The notes under the pieces: generated by a model
Seen by the model: the letters and a program-made list of their open reading frames with translations, nothing else
Databases searched by the model: none
What the model was told of the DNA's origin: nothing
Part shown: piece after piece, positions 34,615 to 42,967 of the stretch
Layout: each line of letters starts with the position of its first letter
Numbering within the stretch: position 1 is the first letter of the stretch
Translations under genes and position numbers: made by a program
Source of the DNA: Nonomuraea corallina
GTDB lineage: Bacteria; Actinomycetota; Actinomycetes; Streptosporangiales; Streptosporangiaceae
Length of the DNA stretch: 64,000 bases
NCBI RefSeq assembly: GCF_027620315.1
Contig: NZ_JAPNNL010000004.1
Span: 38,732 to 102,731 of the forward strand
Direction of reading: 5' to 3'

Positions 34615-35754
34615 GTGCGGTTCGTCGATGAGTACCGCGACGCGGGCGAGGCCAGGAAGCTGGCGGCGCGGATCCGGGAGCTGTGCGAGCCCGGACGGCG
34701 CTACACGTTCATGGAGGTGTGCGGCGGCCACACGCACACGATCTACAAGCACGGGCTGGAGGACTACCTGCCCGAGCCGGTGTCGCTGGTCCACGGCCCC
34801 GGCTGCCCGGTCTGCGTCATCCCGATGGGCCGGGTGGACGACGCCGTCGCGATCGCCCGCGAACCCGGGGTGATCATGACGTCCTTCGGCGACATGATGC
34901 GGGTGCCGGGCGGTCAGGGCTCGTTCTTCGACGCCAAGGCCGCGGGGGCGGACATCCGCATGGTGTACTCGCCGCTGGACGCGCTCAAGATCGCCCGGCA
35001 GAACCCGGACCGCACGGTCGTCTTCATGGCCATCGGCTTCGAGACCACCGCCCCGTCCACGGCGATGACCGTGCTGCGGGCCGCCGACGAGGGCATCGGG
35101 AACTTCGCCGTCTTCTGCAACCACGTGACGATCATCCCGGCCATCAAGGCCATCCTGGACTCGCCCGACCTGCGGCTGGACGGCTTCATCGGACCCGGCC
35201 ACGTCTCCACCGTCATCGGCTGCCGGCCGTACTCCTTCATCTCCCGCGACTACGGCAGGCCGCTGGTGTGCGCCGGGTTCGAGCCGCTGGACGTCCTGCA
35301 GTCGGTGTACATGCTGCTGCGGCAGCTCGCCGAGGGCCGGGCCGAGGTCGAGAACCAGTACACCCGGGTGGTGCCGTGGGACGGCAACCCCCGGGCGCTG
35401 TCGGCGATCTCGCGGGTGATGGAGCTCCGGCCGCACTTCGAATGGCGCGGGCTGGGCTTCATCGCGCACTCCGCGCTGCGGATGCGCGAGGAGTACGCGG
35501 CCTACGACGCCGAGAGGCGCTTCCCCGTCCCGGGGGTACGGGTCGCCGACCCGAAGGCGTGCCAGTGCGGCGAGGTGCTGAAAGGCGTGCTGAAGCCGTG
35601 GGAGTGCAAGGTCTTCGGCACCGCCTGCACGCCCGAGACGCCCATCGGCACCTGCATGGTGTCGTCCGAGGGCGCCTGCGCCGCCTACTACAACTTCGGC
35701 CGCTTCACCCGCCGCCGCGAACCCGTGCCACTGGCCCTGGGACGACGGCCGTGA
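34615..35754 (+). CDS. hypD: hydrogenase Fe-cyanide/CO assembly protein HypD
   Basis: A 379-aa HypD with the redox motifs EVCGGHTH (about 35-42) and HGPGCPVCVIP (about 61-71), the MTSFGDMMRVPG region, the GPGHVSTVIG block and the C-terminal Cys cluster (CQCGEVLKG, CKVFGTACTP, GTCMVSSEGACAAYY) that holds the [4Fe-4S] centre. HypD works with HypC to assemble the iron ligand set. GTG 34615; the stop overlaps the GTG of hypE. Confidence 0.95.
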   Translation: MRFVDEYRDAGEARKLAARIRELCEPGRRYTFMEVCGGHTHTIYKHGLEDYLPEPVSLVHGPGCPVCVIPMGRVDDAVAIAREPGVIMTSFGDMMRVPGGQGSFFDAKAAGADIRMVYSPLDALKIARQNPDRTVVFMAIGFETTAPSTAMTVLRAADEGIGNFAVFCNHVTIIPAIKAILDSPDLRLDGFIGPGHVSTVIGCRPYSFISRDYGRPLVCAGFEPLDVLQSVYMLLRQLAEGRAEVENQYTRVVPWDGNPRALSAISRVMELRPHFEWRGLGFIAHSALRMREEYAAYDAERRFPVPGVRVADPKACQCGEVLKGVLKPWECKVFGTACTPETPIGTCMVSSEGACAAYYNFGRFTRRREPVPLALGRRP

Positions 35755-36965
35755 ACGACCGGAGCACAGGCGACCAGAGCACGGGCGACCAGAGCACAGG
35801 CGACCAGAGCACGGGCAACCGGAGCACGGGCGACCGGGGCGTGCACACGGCGGAGTGGGCCGAGCGGGCGCTGGCGGAGGCGGCGGGGCACGAGCCGGCG
35901 TCCCGCGAGGAGCAGGTGCTGGAGCGGATCGAACGCGCCCGCCGCCGCAACCCGAAGATCACCGAGGAGCGGGTGACGCTGGCGCACGGCGCGGGCGGCA
36001 AGGCGTCGCGGACGCTGATCGAGGCCGTCTTCGTCGACGCCTTCCGCAGCCCGGAGCTCCAGCCGCTCGACGACGGCGCCACCCTCGACCTCGGCACCGG
36101 CCGGCTGGTCCTCACGACCGACGCGTACGTGGTCTCGCCGCTGTTCTTCCCCGGTGGCGACATCGGCGACCTCGCCGTCAACGGGACCGTCAACGACCTG
36201 GCCGTCTGCGGGGCCAGGCCGATGTACCTGTCGGCGGCGTTCGTCCTGGAGGAGGGGTTCCCGATCGCCGACCTGCGCCGGATCGCCGCCTCGATGGCGG
36301 CCGCGGCCGGGCGGGCCGGCGTCCGGGTGGTGACCGGCGACACCAAGGTGGTCCAGCGCGGCAAGGCCGACGGCTGCTACGTGACCACGGCCGGCGTCGG
36401 AGCGCTGGAACGGCCGATCACACTGGGCGAGTCGCAGGTCCGGCCCGGGGACGCGGTGATCGTGTCGGGGCCGATCGGCGAGCACGGCATCACCGTCATG
36501 ATCGCCCGCGGCGACCTGGACATCGAGGCCGACCTGACCTCCGACACCGCGCCCCTGCACGACGCCGTCGCCGCGCTCCTCGACGCCGTCCCGGTGCGGA
36601 TGATGCGCGACGCCACCAGGGGCGGGGTCGCGACCGTCCTGAACGAGATCGCCCGCGGCGCCGGGGTGGCCGTGACCGTCGACGAGCGCGCGGTCCCGGT
36701 GCGCCCGGTCGTGAGCGGGGCCTGCGAGCTGCTCGGCCTGGACCCGCTGTACGTGGCGTGCGAGGGCAGGTTCGTGGCCGTGGTCGACGGTGACCACGCC
36801 GAGGCCGCGGTGGCGGCGCTGCGCCGGCACCCGGTGGGCGAGGGCGCGGCGGTGGTGGGCTCGATCGAGCCGGGACCGCCGGGAATGGTGCTGCTCAACA
36901 CCGCGTTCGGCGGCACCAGGATCGTGGATCTCCTGGTCGGCGACCCGCTCCCACGCATCTGCTGA
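35751..36965 (+). CDS. hypE: hydrogenase cyanide-ligand protein HypE
   Basis: A 404-aa HypE of the PurM superfamily, which dehydrates a C-terminal thiocarboxamide to thiocyanate for the CN ligands. The C-terminal PRIC with the essential terminal Cys is intact. ATP-site motifs are LAHGAGGKASRTLI, TDAYVVSPLFFPGGDIG and MRDATRGGVATVLNEIA. The real core begins near residue 75. The first 28 residues are a repeat-encoded hydrophilic arm (STGDQ/STGNR units) that other HypE proteins lack. GTG 35751 overlaps the hypD stop (GTGA). It converges with hypF, 15 bp apart. Confidence 0.95.
   Translation: MNDRSTGDQSTGDQSTGDQSTGNRSTGDRGVHTAEWAERALAEAAGHEPASREEQVLERIERARRRNPKITEERVTLAHGAGGKASRTLIEAVFVDAFRSPELQPLDDGATLDLGTGRLVLTTDAYVVSPLFFPGGDIGDLAVNGTVNDLAVCGARPMYLSAAFVLEEGFPIADLRRIAASMAAAAGRAGVRVVTGDTKVVQRGKADGCYVTTAGVGALERPITLGESQVRPGDAVIVSGPIGEHGITVMIARGDLDIEADLTSDTAPLHDAVAALLDAVPVRMMRDATRGGVATVLNEIARGAGVAVTVDERAVPVRPVVSGACELLGLDPLYVACEGRFVAVVDGDHAEAAVAALRRHPVGEGAAVVGSIEPGPPGMVLLNTAFGGTRIVDLLVGDPLPRIC
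35763..35837. repeat. five 15-bp tandem repeats at hypE 5' end
   Basis: Five near-identical 15-bp units (agcacaggcgaccag, with a/g and cag/cgg changes) encode the N-terminal arm STGDQ-STGDQ-STGDQ-STGNR-STGDR of HypE. The unit length keeps the frame for any copy number. Confidence 0.9.
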
Positions 36966-36980
36966 CCCGTACGGGGCCGG

Positions 36981-39323
36981 TCAACGGCGGTCGTTCGCCG
37001 CGGCGACGACCGCCTGGCCGAGGGCGATGCCGCCGTCGCCCGGCGGGACCCGGGAGTGGACCAGCACCTGGAACCGCTCCCGTTCCAGGCCGGACACCAC
37101 GGCCTCCAGCAGGACCGTGTTCTGGAAGACGCCGCCGGACAGCGCCACCGTCCGCAGGCCGGTCCCTTCGCCCACCACCCGCACCGCGCGGACCACCGCC
37201 GCTGCCAGTCCACGGTGGAACCGCGCGGCGATCCGTCCCGCGTCCGTCCCGGCCGCGACGTCCTCGGCCGCGGCCCGGACCAGGTCGCCGGCCGCGATGA
37301 CCAGCGGCTCGCCCTCGATCAGCCGGGCCGGGTACGCGCCCTGTTCGCCCGGATCCACCCGGGCCTCCAGCTCGGCCGCCGCCTGCCCCTCGTAACTGAT
37401 CACGTCACGGACCCCGGCGACCGCCGCGACCGCGTCGAACAGCCGCCCGGCGCTGGAGGTGAGCGGGGAGTTCAGCCCGGTGCGCGCCATCCGGACGACC
37501 ACCGGCCACTGCTCCCGATGCCGCTCGGCCACCGGCAGGCACGGCGGCGCGTCACCGTGGACGCGGTCCAGCCAGGCCGCCGCCATCCGCCACGGCTGCC
37601 GCACCGCCGCCGCGCCGCCCGGCATCGGCACCGTCTCCAGGTGCGCCACCCGCCGGTAGGAGACCAGGTCGGCGACGAGCACCTCCCCGCCCCACAGCGT
37701 GCCGTCCTCGCCCAGGCCGAGCCCGTCGAACGCCACCCCGATGACGGGCCCGCCGTGGCCGTGCTCGGCCAGGCAGGAGGCGACGTGCGCGTGGTGGTGC
37801 TGCACCCCGATCAGGTCCACGCCCTCGCGGTCGCGCGCGTACGCGGTGGACAGGTACTCCGGGTGCAGGTCGTGGGCGACCACGGCCGGGCGGACGCCGA
37901 AGAGCCGGCAGAAGTGCTCGACGCTCTCGGCGAAGCAGCGCAGGGTCTCGTGGCTCTCCAGGTCGCCGAGGTGCTGCGACAGGAACGCCTGGGTCCCTCT
38001 GGCGACGCAGAAGGTGTTCTTGAGCTGGGCGCCGCAGGCGAGCACCGGCCGGGGGAACGGCCACGGCACGCCGACGGGGGCCGGCGCGTACCCGCGCGAC
38101 CGGCGCAGGACCAGCTCCCGGCCGCGGAAGACCCGCACCAGCGAGTCGTCGGCAGGCGCCTCGATCCGCCGGTCATGCACGAGGAACCCGTCGGCGACGC
38201 CCGCCAGCCGCCGCAGCGCCTCCTCGTCGCGGTACGCGATCGGCTCGTCGGTGAGGTTGCCGCTGGTCAGCACGTACGGCGCGGCCAGCCGGTCGGCGAG
38301 CAGGTGGTGCAGCGGCGTGTACGGCAGCATCACCCCGAGGTCGCGGGCCCCGGGCGCCACGGCGTCGGCCACCGGGGCGTCGCCGCGGCGCGGGGCCAGC
38401 ACGATCGGGCGGCGCGTGCCGGTGAGCAGCCGTTCGGCGGCCGGGTCCAGGTGGACCAGCGTCCGGGCGGCCGCCGCGTCCGGCGCGAGCACGGCGAACG
38501 GGCGGCTCTCGCGGCGCTTGCGGGCCCGGAGCGCGGCCACGGCCGGTCCGTCGGCGGCCAGGACCGCCAGGTGGTAGCCGCCCAGCCCTTTGATCGCCAC
38601 GACCCGGCCCGCCTCCAGCCAGCGGGCCGCCGTCTCGACCGGATCCCCGGCCTCCACCCGGCCGTCCGCGCCGAGGGCGCGCAGCACGGGCCCGCACGCC
38701 GGGCAGCAGACCGGCTGGGCGTGGAAGCGCCGGTCACCGGGATCGCCGTACTCCCGCGCGCACGCGCCGCACATCTCGAAGTCCGCCATCGTCGTCGCGC
38801 ACCGGTCGTACGGCACGCCCGTGACGATGGTGAACCTCGGCCCGCAGCCGGTGCAGTTGGCGAACGGATACCGATACCGGCGGTCACCGGGATCACGCGA
38901 CTCCCGCAGACAGGCGGCACACGTCCCCGCGTCCGGCGACACCGACGCGACCGAGAGATCCCCCACCGAGAACGCCCGCGCACCGCCGAGCAGATCCCCG
39001 CCCGGAGCCCTCCACGTACCGTCCCCGGTGGCGCGGCGGCTGGGGACGATGCGGAAATCGGACTCGCCCACCGGCTCGACCGGCTCCACCGATACGCGCT
39101 CGACCAGGGCGAGCGGCGGCGCCTGGGCGGTCAGTCCGGCGGTGAACGCCTCCAGCCTCGCCGACTCGCCCTCCGCCTCGATGAACACCCCGCCGGGGTC
39201 GTTGCCGACGAACCCCGACACCCCGTGCGCCCCGGCCAGCCCGCACACGAACGGCCGGAATCCCACCCCCTGCACCAGCCCCTCGACCCGCACCCGGATC
39301 CGGCGCGCCCCCGTACCGGACAT
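36981..39323 (-). CDS. hypF: carbamoyltransferase HypF
   Basis: A 780-aa HypF, which makes thiocarbamate on HypE from carbamoyl phosphate. Domains in order are an acylphosphatase (VEGLVQGVGFRPFVCGLA), paired zinc fingers (CAACLRE…CTGCGPRF, CGACARE…CCPACGP), a YrdC-like domain (GRVVAIKGLGGYHLAV, and KRRESRPFAVL) and a Kae1-like domain with the metal motif HHHAHVASCLAEH. ATG 39323 is five bases after the stop of the SIS gene. It opens the minus-strand half of the hydrogenase locus together with the SIS and HypC-like genes. Confidence 0.95.
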   Translation of the reverse strand: MSGTGARRIRVRVEGLVQGVGFRPFVCGLAGAHGVSGFVGNDPGGVFIEAEGESARLEAFTAGLTAQAPPLALVERVSVEPVEPVGESDFRIVPSRRATGDGTWRAPGGDLLGGARAFSVGDLSVASVSPDAGTCAACLRESRDPGDRRYRYPFANCTGCGPRFTIVTGVPYDRCATTMADFEMCGACAREYGDPGDRRFHAQPVCCPACGPVLRALGADGRVEAGDPVETAARWLEAGRVVAIKGLGGYHLAVLAADGPAVAALRARKRRESRPFAVLAPDAAAARTLVHLDPAAERLLTGTRRPIVLAPRRGDAPVADAVAPGARDLGVMLPYTPLHHLLADRLAAPYVLTSGNLTDEPIAYRDEEALRRLAGVADGFLVHDRRIEAPADDSLVRVFRGRELVLRRSRGYAPAPVGVPWPFPRPVLACGAQLKNTFCVARGTQAFLSQHLGDLESHETLRCFAESVEHFCRLFGVRPAVVAHDLHPEYLSTAYARDREGVDLIGVQHHHAHVASCLAEHGHGGPVIGVAFDGLGLGEDGTLWGGEVLVADLVSYRRVAHLETVPMPGGAAAVRQPWRMAAAWLDRVHGDAPPCLPVAERHREQWPVVVRMARTGLNSPLTSSAGRLFDAVAAVAGVRDVISYEGQAAAELEARVDPGEQGAYPARLIEGEPLVIAAGDLVRAAAEDVAAGTDAGRIAARFHRGLAAAVVRAVRVVGEGTGLRTVALSGGVFQNTVLLEAVVSGLERERFQVLVHSRVPPGDGGIALGQAVVAAANDRR

Positions 39324-39328
39324 GGCCG

Positions 39329-39997
39329 TCACATCTCGCCGGTCAGCACCCGCTGGGTCAGTTCCCACAGCACGTGGCAGAGGGTGATCTGGGCCTCCTG
39401 GATGCGGTGCACGGACACCGACGGCACCACGAACAGGTACGCGACCCGGCCCTCCTGCGCCATCGGCCCGCCGTCGTAGCCGGCGAGTCCGACGGTGAGC
39501 AGGCCACGCCTGGACGCCTCCGCCATCGCGTTGAGCACGTTGGCCGAGCCTCCACTGGTGGACAGCCCCACGGCCACGTCGCCGCGACGGCCGAGCGCGG
39601 CCAGTTGCCTGGCGAAGACCAGGTCGTACCCGACGTCGTTCGAAAGGGCCGTGAGCAGCGCCACGTCCTGGGCGAGCGGCACCGCCGCGACGGCGCGCGC
39701 CGGCTCCGGCGGCGCGGCGAACACCTGGGCGACGGCCTGGGCGTCCGTGCTGCTCCCGCCGTTGCCGAAGGCGAACAGCCGGGCCCCCGCGTCGAAGGCC
39801 GCCGCCATCGCCCGCGCGCACGTCACCAGGCGTTCGGCGTGCAGGGCCACCAGCGACCGGCGCAGCGCGACGATCTCGGCGGCCTTCCTCCGGGTGGACG
39901 CGCACAGGTCGGCGACGACGGCCTCCCGGTCGGCGGGCGCCGGTGCGAGAAACGGGTAGAGCGCCTCGATCCCGCCCGGCTCACCGACCGTGCTCAC
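39329..39997 (-). CDS. SIS-domain (GmhA-like) protein 1 of hydrogenase locus
   Basis: A 222-aa sugar-isomerase fold protein. The core has LFAFGNGGSSTDAQAVAQVF, LTALSNDVGYDLVFARQL, VAVGLSTSGGSANVLNAM and the C-terminal QITLCHVLWELTQ, as in phosphoheptose isomerases (GmhA). No heptose biosynthesis genes are nearby. A second SIS gene lies two genes upstream. The pair is also seen in relatives' hydrogenase loci; the role is unknown. GTG 39997 uses a GGGGA site at the end of a 17-bp repeat array. Confidence 0.82.
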   Translation of the reverse strand: MSTVGEPGGIEALYPFLAPAPADREAVVADLCASTRRKAAEIVALRRSLVALHAERLVTCARAMAAAFDAGARLFAFGNGGSSTDAQAVAQVFAAPPEPARAVAAVPLAQDVALLTALSNDVGYDLVFARQLAALGRRGDVAVGLSTSGGSANVLNAMAEASRRGLLTVGLAGYDGGPMAQEGRVAYLFVVPSVSVHRIQEAQITLCHVLWELTQRVLTGEM

Positions 39998-40004
39998 GAC
40001 TGTC

Positions 40005-40079
40005 CCCGCTCAAGGCTTCTCCCCGCTCAAGGCTTCTCCCCGCTCAAGGCTTCTCCCCGCTCAAGGCTTCTCCCCGCTC
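40005..40079. repeat. 17-bp tandem repeats between HypC-like and SIS genes
   Basis: Four exact copies of cccgctcaaggcttctc (40005-40072) and a partial fifth. On the minus strand each copy carries GGGGAGAAG, a ribosome-site-like sequence, and one encodes the end (GEKP-stop) of the HypC-like protein. The array fills the gap up to the SIS gene start. Confidence 0.9.
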
Positions 40080-40291
40080 GGCCGGCCGTACGGGGTGGTC
40101 GCGATGGCTTCCTTGGCGTGTACCAGGACGATGTCGCCGGGCCGCGCGTCCACCAGCGCCACGCTGACCTCCTCCGGGCCCGACTCCGTCTCCACCAGGG
40201 CCATCCCGTCCTCCAGCAGCCGCAGGACGCGCACCGGCACCGCCGCGTCGGAGCATGTGACGCAGACCTCGTCGTGGCACGGCTCCGTCAT
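40061..40291 (-). CDS. second HypC/HybG-like protein
   Basis: A 76-aa protein: MTEPCHDEVCVTCSDAAVPV at the start, then a small barrel (ALVETESGPEEVSVALVDA, RPGDIVLVHAKEAIA). It shares the HypC fold, but the active Cys is not at position 2: the start carries three Cys (C5, C10, C13) and a His, so the chemistry may differ. Such a variant accompanies SIS genes in other group 1h loci. The ATG overlaps the SIS2 stop (ATGA). Its last codons are encoded in a 17-bp repeat. Confidence 0.75.
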   Translation of the reverse strand: MTEPCHDEVCVTCSDAAVPVRVLRLLEDGMALVETESGPEEVSVALVDARPGDIVLVHAKEAIATTPYGRPSGEKP

Positions 40292-40944
40292 CGGACCGCC
40301 TCCAGCTCGTGGAAGACGTGCACCAGCTCCCACAGCACGTGGTACATCGTCACGTGCACCTCCTTGACGATCAGCGGGTCGTCGGAGCGGGCGGCCAGCA
40401 CGTGGTCCGCCTCGGCCGCGTCCCGCCCGCCGGTGAGCGCCACCGTGAGCAGCCCCAGCTCGCGCGCCGCCGCGAGGCCGTTGCGCACGCCGGCGCAGTC
40501 GCCGCCGGCCGACAGCCCGAGCGCGATGTCACGGGGTGAGGCCAGCAGCCGCAGCTGGGCCGCGAAGACGCCGTCCAGCCCCTGGGTGCGGGCGATCCCC
40601 GTGGCCACGGCCATGTCGGTGGTCAGCGCGAGGGCCGGGAGCGCCGGTTTGCCCACGATGACCGGGTGCGCGAACTCGACGGCGACGTGCTGCGCGTCGG
40701 CCACCGACCCGCCGGTGCCGAACACCAGCAGCTTGCCGCCCGCGCGGAACCGCTCCGCCATGTCCTGGCAGGCGCGGACGATCCGCTCGGCGTCCTCGCC
40801 GATGGCGCCCGCCGGCCCCGTCCGCCGCTCGAACGCGTCGGACACAGCGGACACAGCGGACGCCGGGGACGCCGGGGACGCCGGGGACGCCGGGGACGCC
40901 GGGGACACGGTGGGCCCGGCGGTCAGTGTCGGGTCTTCGCCCAT
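40288..40944 (-). CDS. SIS-domain protein 2 of hydrogenase locus
   Basis: A 218-aa SIS protein. Core motifs are LLVFGTGGSVADAQHVAVEF, TDMAVATGIARTQGLDGVFA, IALGLSAGGDCAGVRNGL and the terminal VTMYHVLWELVHVFHE. Compared with SIS1 it has Ala for Thr/Ser in the phospho-binding loop, so a binding role rather than catalysis is possible. The N-terminus is a Ser-Pro-Ala tail encoded by 9-bp repeats. ATG 40944 follows GGGAGGAGG. It overlaps the PadR gene by 22 bp and the HypC-like gene by ATGA. Confidence 0.8.
   Translation of the reverse strand: MGEDPTLTAGPTVSPASPASPASPASPASAVSAVSDAFERRTGPAGAIGEDAERIVRACQDMAERFRAGGKLLVFGTGGSVADAQHVAVEFAHPVIVGKPALPALALTTDMAVATGIARTQGLDGVFAAQLRLLASPRDIALGLSAGGDCAGVRNGLAAARELGLLTVALTGGRDAAEADHVLAARSDDPLIVKEVHVTMYHVLWELVHVFHELEAVR
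40862..40906. repeat. five 9-bp repeats (gccggggac) in SIS2 5' region
   Basis: Five exact tandem copies of gccggggac, with two copies of a related ggacacagc unit beside them, encode the Ser-Pro-Ala and Ser-Ala-Val linker near the N-terminus of SIS protein 2. Confidence 0.88.
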
Positions 40945-41375
40945 GACGCCTCCTCCCATTCGGTCGCGGACCCCTCCCGCACGGCCGGGAACGGCTCACG
41001 TGGGGCCGAGGCCTCCTCGGCCGGGGGCCCGTGGCCGCCCGGCTCCTGGCTGATCCGCGTCCATCTGGTCAGGCAGGTCTCCAGCAGCTGGCGGACCTCG
41101 GCCAGCCGCCGCATCCACGCCTGCAGTTCGGCCATGCCGCCGGTGGTCAGCTCGTATCGCCTGCGCGCCGGTCCCGCCTCGGAGGCGACCCAGGCGGACG
41201 CCAGGTGGCCCGCGCGTTCGAGCGAGCGGAGCGTGCGGTAGACCTGGCCGGGCTCGGCGTCGGACGCCCCCAGCCGCGCCAGCCGCTCGATCAGGTCGTA
41301 CCCGTGTCCGGGGCGCTCGCAGATGAGCAGCAGCAGGAGGGGATGGAGCAGTCCGCGGACGTCACTGCCCGACAT
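40923..41375 (-). CDS. PadR-family transcriptional regulator, hydrogenase locus
   Basis: A 150-aa PadR regulator with the winged-helix core LLHPLLLLLICERPGHGYDLIERL, GQVYRTLRSLERAGHLASAW and RRRYELTTGGMAELQAW. ATG 41375 has GGAGGGGG ahead; the longer frame to 41486 is rejected. It is the first gene of the minus-strand SIS-HypC-SIS-hypF group, and overlaps SIS2, so it probably controls this set and perhaps the divergent genes at 41561. Confidence 0.85.
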   Translation of the reverse strand: MSGSDVRGLLHPLLLLLICERPGHGYDLIERLARLGASDAEPGQVYRTLRSLERAGHLASAWVASEAGPARRRYELTTGGMAELQAWMRRLAEVRQLLETCLTRWTRISQEPGGHGPPAEEASAPREPFPAVREGSATEWEEASWAKTRH

Positions 41376-41560
41376 GGGTCCCCCTCCGCCGGTGCGGTCA
41401 TGGCCGGTCGCTAGGACAGTAGGCCGCCGGGTGCCACGGGCCGGGGCGGCGCGTCCGGCGGTTGCACGAGTCATCGCCGTAGGCAAGCCAAGAATTTCCC
41501 GGGCGCCCCACGAGCCCCAAGATCCGTTTTGAGGGGGTTCACCTGGGCAGTCGTGGGCGT

Positions 41561-41791
41561 ATGCGACTCATCGACCGCACAGCTGTACGCCAACTCGTCG
41601 ACGCGCCCGACCCGGACGCCGCCCTCGTGCTCATCAGGGGAGAGTGCGTCGTGATGCCGGAGGAGGAGGCCGACCGGCAGGGCGGCCTGGTGCTCGCGCG
41701 CCGCCGCGAGGTGAAGCACGTGACCGGCGACCACGAGCTGGACTCGCTCGCCGCCCGGCTGGACACCATGGCCAGGGACCTGGGCGCATGA
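41561..41791 (+). CDS. small conserved hypothetical protein
   Basis: A 76-aa protein beginning MRLIDRTAVRQLVDAPDPDA, with IRGECVVMPEEEADRQGG in the middle and a helical end. No domain is recognised. The ATG of the acyl-CoA dehydrogenase overlaps its stop (ATGA), and codon use is normal for the region, which supports a real gene. It is divergent from the PadR gene. Confidence 0.55.
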   Translation: MRLIDRTAVRQLVDAPDPDAALVLIRGECVVMPEEEADRQGGLVLARRREVKHVTGDHELDSLAARLDTMARDLGA

Positions 41792-42942
41792 ACGCGAGCG
41801 GCGACTTCTACGACTACGCCGACCTGCTGGACGAGGAGGAGAGGCAGGTCGTCCAGCGGGTGCGCGCGTTCATGACCGAGAAGATCGCGCCGATCGCGGA
41901 CGAGGCGTGGACCAAGGCGAGCTTCCCGCACCACGTGGTGCCGGAGATGGCGAAGCTGGACGTGGCGGGGCTGCAGCACCGGGGCGCCAGTAGCCTGCTG
42001 ACCGGTTTCATCGTGCTGGAGATGAACCGGGTGGATCCGTCCATGGGCACGTTCTTCGGCGTGCACAGCGGGCTGGCCATGGGCAGCATCGCCGGGCTCG
42101 GCTCGGACGAGCAGCGGGAGCGGTGGCTGCCGCCGATGGCGGCGATGGAGCAGATCGGCGCGTTCGCGCTGACGGAGCCTGAGGGCGGCTCCGACGTGGC
42201 GGCCGGGCTGCGCACCACGGCCAGGCGCGAGGGCGATATGTGGGTGCTCAACGGCGCCAAGCGGTGGATCGGCAACGCCACCTTCGCCGACCTGGTCGTG
42301 GTCTGGGCCAAGGACGAGGCCGACGGCCAGGTGAAGGGCTTCGTCGTGGAGAAGGACACGCCCGGGTTCGAGGCCACCAAGATCGAGAACAAGATCGCGC
42401 TCCGTACGGTCCAGAACGCCGACATCACGCTGACCGACTGCCGCGTCCCCGAGGCGAACCGGCTGACCGGGGCGCGCGGCTTCCGCGACACGTCCAAGAT
42501 CCTGCGGCAGACCCGGGGCGGCGTGGCGTGGCAGGCGGTGGGGTGCATGATGGGCGCCTATGAGCGGGCGCTCGAGTACGCCGGGGAGCGGGAGCAGTTC
42601 GGCCGCCCGATCGGGGCGTTCCAGCTCGTCCAGGACCTGCTGGTGCGCATGCTCGGCAATGTCACCAGCTCGCTCGGCATGGTGGTCCGGCTGGCCCAGT
42701 TGCAGGACGCCGGCGTCTATCGGGACGAGCACTCGGCGATGGCCAAGGCCTACTGCACGGCGCGGATGCGGGAGGCGGTCGGCTGGGGCCGGGAGATCAT
42801 GGCCGGCAACGGGATCGTGCTCGACTACGGCATGGGCCGGTTCGTGGCCGACTCCGAGGCCATCTACTCGTACGAGGGAACGCGCGAGATCAACAGCCTG
42901 ATCGTCGGCCGCGCGATCACCGGCCACGGCGCGTTCGTCTGA
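41788..42942 (+). CDS. acyl-CoA dehydrogenase family protein (glutaryl-CoA dehydrogenase-like)
   Basis: A 384-aa flavoprotein dehydrogenase. Signature blocks are GAFALTEPEGGSDVAAGLRT, WIGNATFADLVVVWA and the REQFGRPIGAFQLVQDLLVRM helix. The catalytic Glu is in YSYEGTREINSLIVGRAITG at the C-terminus, the arrangement of glutaryl-CoA dehydrogenases; this points to that subgroup but the substrate is not proven. It is translationally coupled to the 76-aa gene. It is not evidently linked to hydrogenase function. Confidence 0.88.
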   Translation: MNASGDFYDYADLLDEEERQVVQRVRAFMTEKIAPIADEAWTKASFPHHVVPEMAKLDVAGLQHRGASSLLTGFIVLEMNRVDPSMGTFFGVHSGLAMGSIAGLGSDEQRERWLPPMAAMEQIGAFALTEPEGGSDVAAGLRTTARREGDMWVLNGAKRWIGNATFADLVVVWAKDEADGQVKGFVVEKDTPGFEATKIENKIALRTVQNADITLTDCRVPEANRLTGARGFRDTSKILRQTRGGVAWQAVGCMMGAYERALEYAGEREQFGRPIGAFQLVQDLLVRMLGNVTSSLGMVVRLAQLQDAGVYRDEHSAMAKAYCTARMREAVGWGREIMAGNGIVLDYGMGRFVADSEAIYSYEGTREINSLIVGRAITGHGAFV

Positions 42943-42967
42943 CCTGCGGCGGGGGACGCGGGCCCGC

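Noticed and set aside
36963..36982. Terminator between hypE and hypF
   Set aside because: Only a 5-bp inverted repeat (tgacc/ggtca) is present, too weak to support.
37056..39479. Plus-strand frame of 807 codons opposite hypF
   Set aside because: Opposite an intact HypF; Arg/Pro/His-rich without fold pattern.
40005..40079. CRISPR-like array
   Set aside because: Units are 17 bp, directly adjacent, with no spacers and no cas genes. The same applies to the other tandem repeats.
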